DNA of 64,000 nucleotides from Mycobacterium asiaticum DSM 44297. GTDB taxonomy: Bacteria > Actinomycetota > Actinomycetes > Mycobacteriales > Mycobacteriaceae. Under the pieces are notes generated by a model that searched no databases, had not been told where the DNA came from, and saw only the letters and a program-made list of their open reading frames with translations. Shown one piece after another: positions 62,350 to 64,000 of the stretch. The translations under genes were made by a program, and so were the position numbers. Location: contig NZ_HG964936.1 in NCBI RefSeq assembly GCF_000613245.1, positions 2,025,670 to 2,089,669 on the forward strand, written 5' to 3'. Numbering within the stretch: position 1 is the stretch's first letter; every line of letters begins with the position of its first letter.

Positions 62350-63477
62350 ATGCGAACCAGGGTGGCCGAAATGCTCGGCGTCGAATTTCCAATCTGCGCG
62401 TTCAGTCATTGCCGTGATGTGGTCGCCGCGGTGACCAATGCGGGTGGTTTCGGGATTCTCGGGGCCACCGCACACAGCCCTCGGCGCCTCGAGAGCGAGC
62501 TGACCTGGATCGAGGAGCAGACCGGCGGCAAGCCGTACGGGGTGGACCTGCTGCTGCCGCCGAAGTATGTCGGCGCCGAGGAAGGCGGCATCAACTCCCG
62601 GCAGGCGCAAGACCTGCTCCCCGAGGAACACCGCGCGTTCGTCGACGAGCTGTTGACCCGCTACGGGGTCGCCGCACAGGTCACCGATGAAGAGCCGATC
62701 CGCGGCGGCCTGAACATCTCGCCGAAGGGCTACGAACCGCTGCTGGAGGTGGCGTTCTCGCACGGCATCCGACTGATCGCCAGCGCGCTCGGGCCCCCGC
62801 CGCACGACCTGGTGGAACGGGCGCACAGCCAGGACGTGCTGGTGGCCGCGCTGGCCGGCACTACCCAGCACGCGCGCCGGCACGCGGCCGCCGGAGTGGA
62901 CCTGATCGTCGCGCAGGGCACCGAGGCGGGCGGGCACACCGGCGAGGTGGCGACCATGGTGCTGGTTCCCGAGGTGGTCGACGCCGTCGCGCCCACGCCG
63001 GTGCTGGCCGCCGGCGGCATCGCCCGCGGCCGCCAGATCGCGGCGGCCCTGGCCCTGGGCGCCGAGGGCGTGTGGTGTGGATCGGTGTGGCTTACCACCG
63101 AGGAAGCCGAAACCGCCCCGGTGGTCAAGGACAAATTCCTGGCCGCCACGTCCTCGGACACGGTGCGGTCCCGGTCGATGACCGGCAAACCGGCACGCAT
63201 GCTGCGCACGGCCTGGACCGACGAGTGGGAACGGCCCGACACCCCGAATCCGCTGGGCATGCCGCTGCAGACCGCGCTCGTCACCGATTCGCAGATCCGC
63301 ATCAACCAGGCGGCGGCACATCCCGGCGCCAAGGCGCGCGAACTCGCCACCTACTTCGTCGGCCAGGTGGTCGGCTCGCTTGATCGGGTCCGACCCACCC
63401 GGGCGGTGGTGCTGGAGATGGTCGAGGAGTACATCGAGACAATCGGGCGGCTCGAGGGTCTGTCCGCCGAATTGTGA
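62350..63477 (+). CDS. nitronate monooxygenase (2-nitropropane dioxygenase-like, FMN)
   Basis: 375 residues from ATG 62350. TIM-barrel flavoprotein: VTNAGGFGILGATAHS near the N-terminus, HAAAGVDLIVAQGTEAGGHTGE (GxEAGGH phosphate-binding block, about 196-215), VLAAGGIARGRQIAAALALGAEGVWCGS (FMN-binding C-terminal strands), and RSMTGKPARMLR. It oxidises alkyl nitronates in characterised relatives. Its position matches Rv1533; the intervening Rv1532c is absent here. A strong hairpin 23 bases after the stop ends the transcript. Confidence 0.92.
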   Translation: MRTRVAEMLGVEFPICAFSHCRDVVAAVTNAGGFGILGATAHSPRRLESELTWIEEQTGGKPYGVDLLLPPKYVGAEEGGINSRQAQDLLPEEHRAFVDELLTRYGVAAQVTDEEPIRGGLNISPKGYEPLLEVAFSHGIRLIASALGPPPHDLVERAHSQDVLVAALAGTTQHARRHAAAGVDLIVAQGTEAGGHTGEVATMVLVPEVVDAVAPTPVLAAGGIARGRQIAAALALGAEGVWCGSVWLTTEEAETAPVVKDKFLAATSSDTVRSRSMTGKPARMLRTAWTDEWERPDTPNPLGMPLQTALVTDSQIRINQAAAHPGAKARELATYFVGQVVGSLDRVRPTRAVVLEMVEEYIETIGRLEGLSAEL

Positions 63478-63499
63478 CCTTAACCACATTGCGCATTAT

Positions 63500-63547
63500 C
63501 ACAGCGTTTGCCCAGCTCAGGGCTGCTACTGCTGGGCGGACGCTGTG
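63500..63547 (+). terminator. long stem-loop terminator after the nitronate monooxygenase gene
   Basis: CACAGCGT (63500-63507) pairs with ACGCTGTG (63540-63547), then a 2x2 internal loop, then GCCCAGC (63510-63516) pairs with GCTGGGC (63531-63537) around a 14-base loop. It insulates the M-box transcript that follows. No U-tract. Confidence 0.7.
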
Positions 63548-63638
63548 GTTGTGCAGCGGGACGGCGTAAAGATCGGGAATCTGCGGGATGGCGCGTTGAC
63601 CGAGTCGGGCCGGTGGTGCATTATCGGTCAGGCAAGCA

Positions 63639-63794
63639 CCTCGTTAGGTGAGGCGGCTACACGAACATAGGCCACTGACCCCGAACGTCGAAAGACGCCC
63701 CGGGTCAGGACAGCTCCTCCCGGATTAAGGGTTGAGCCCAGGTGGCTTCCGGTTTACCGGACACGTCGGGTAGTGCCGAAGCTCTGACGAGAGG
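63639..63794 (+). promoter_or_regulatory. M-box (ykoK) magnesium-sensing riboswitch
   Basis: The leader carries the M-box consensus in order: CCTCGTTAGGTGAGGC at the 5' end, ACATAGGCCACTGACCC, the hairpin AACGTCGAAAGACGCC, GTCAGGACAGCTCC, and the 3' block AGTGCCGAAGCTCTGACGAG, whose last bases pair with the 5' CTCGT to close P1. M-boxes bind Mg2+ and switch off downstream Mg2+-related genes. In M. tuberculosis I recall one upstream of Rv1535, which lies just beyond Rv1533, so position agrees. Just after it CCGGC (63807-63811) can pair with GCCGG (63818-63822) ahead of a T-rich run, a candidate expression-platform terminator. Confidence 0.88.
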
Positions 63795-63899
63795 GGTGCG
63801 GATTTTCCGGCGGGAATGCCGGGATTCTGTTCTCCTTGCTGTGTTGCACAGACCGCGCGGTTGCCGCGTGGGTCGTGACCGAGAGGAGGTGAGGGACGC

Positions 63900-63977
63900 A
63901 TGAGTTCCAGTGGTAGTCCGGGTCGATATCCGGATGTTTCGTCCCTGACCGGTCTCCGGCACGACGTCCTCGGCTGA
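63900..63977 (+). CDS. 25-codon ORF after the M-box, possible leader peptide
   Basis: ATG 63900 is preceded by a near-ideal AGGAGGT (63884-63890) nine bases upstream. It encodes 25 residues starting MSSSGSPGRYPDVSS and ends at TGA 63977. No known family is recognised. Its place directly under a Mg2+ riboswitch suggests a leader peptide or small protein that controls the next gene, but the window ends 23 bases later, so this cannot be judged. It may also be the start of a longer annotated gene in another frame. Confidence 0.35.
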   Translation: MSSSGSPGRYPDVSSLTGLRHDVLG

Positions 63978-64000
63978 GTCGTCACACACCCTCCATGCTC

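Noticed and set aside
63639..63794. Possible ileS T-box leader, because an ileS gene is expected soon after Rv1533-1535
   Set aside because: A GGTGGCTTCCGG stretch loosely resembles a T-box, but the whole element fits the M-box consensus block by block and the P1 stem closes, so the M-box explains it better.

Overview
The window is high-GC actinobacterial DNA from a slow-growing-type Mycobacterium. Evidence for this is the backbone order: a TVP38/DedA-family membrane gene, mutA, mutB, meaB, a lipL-type esterase, dodecin, then fadD25, mmpL12, a family-1 glycosyltransferase, papA/pks5-type genes, a carboxymuconolactone-decarboxylase-like gene and a nitronate monooxygenase. This matches the order I know from M. 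tuberculosis Rv1491c to Rv1533, with many insertions. I cannot name the species from the sequence.

Layout. 1-4.2 kb: a pair of short palindromic repeats, two proline-rich exported or membrane proteins, an OmpR/histidine-kinase pair with a proline-rich sensor loop, and a membrane-anchored trypsin-like protease. 4.2-13.7 kb: conserved methylmalonyl-CoA mutase block (mutA, mutB, meaB), interrupted by an AT-richer polytopic membrane protein, then lipL and dodecin. 13.7-23.3 kb: a glycan region with a CDP-glucose 4,6-dehydratase-like protein, GtrA, two GT-C-like membrane proteins, a GT2, a rhamnosyl-O-methyltransferase-like protein, an RgpF-like protein, a WbbL2-like glycosyltransferase and a fatty-acid/phthiotriol-type O-methyltransferase. 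Several of these genes are less GC-rich than the backbone. 23.4-25.9 kb: a DrrABC-type ABC exporter. 26-28.8 kb: a methyltransferase, GT1 and second WbbL2-like operon.

28.8-61.5 kb is a polyketide-glycolipid factory. It holds a free-standing condensation-type acyltransferase divergent from the fatty acyl-AMP ligase fadD25, then mmpL12, a GT1, and two copies of a papA plus pks5-type (KS-AT-DH-ER-KR-ACP) module, both on the minus strand. Between the two modules, on the plus strand, is a single 8.1-kb gene for a 2707-residue protein read as FAAL-ACP-KS-AT-KR-ACP-acyltransferase. Its C-terminal domain is a paralogue of the free-standing acyltransferase at 28.8 kb. I infer that the locus makes an acylated, methylated, lipooligosaccharide-like glycolipid. 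In that model MutAB/MeaB could supply methylmalonyl-CoA, the FAALs load starters, the Pks enzymes build methyl-branched chains, the PapA and condensation-type enzymes transfer them to sugars, glycosyltransferases and methyltransferases build the headgroup, and MmpL12 and DrrABC export it.

61.6-64 kb returns to backbone (Rv1531-like and Rv1533-like genes), then a strong terminator hairpin. A clear M-box (ykoK) magnesium riboswitch follows, and a 25-codon ORF with a strong ribosome-binding site sits at the window edge.
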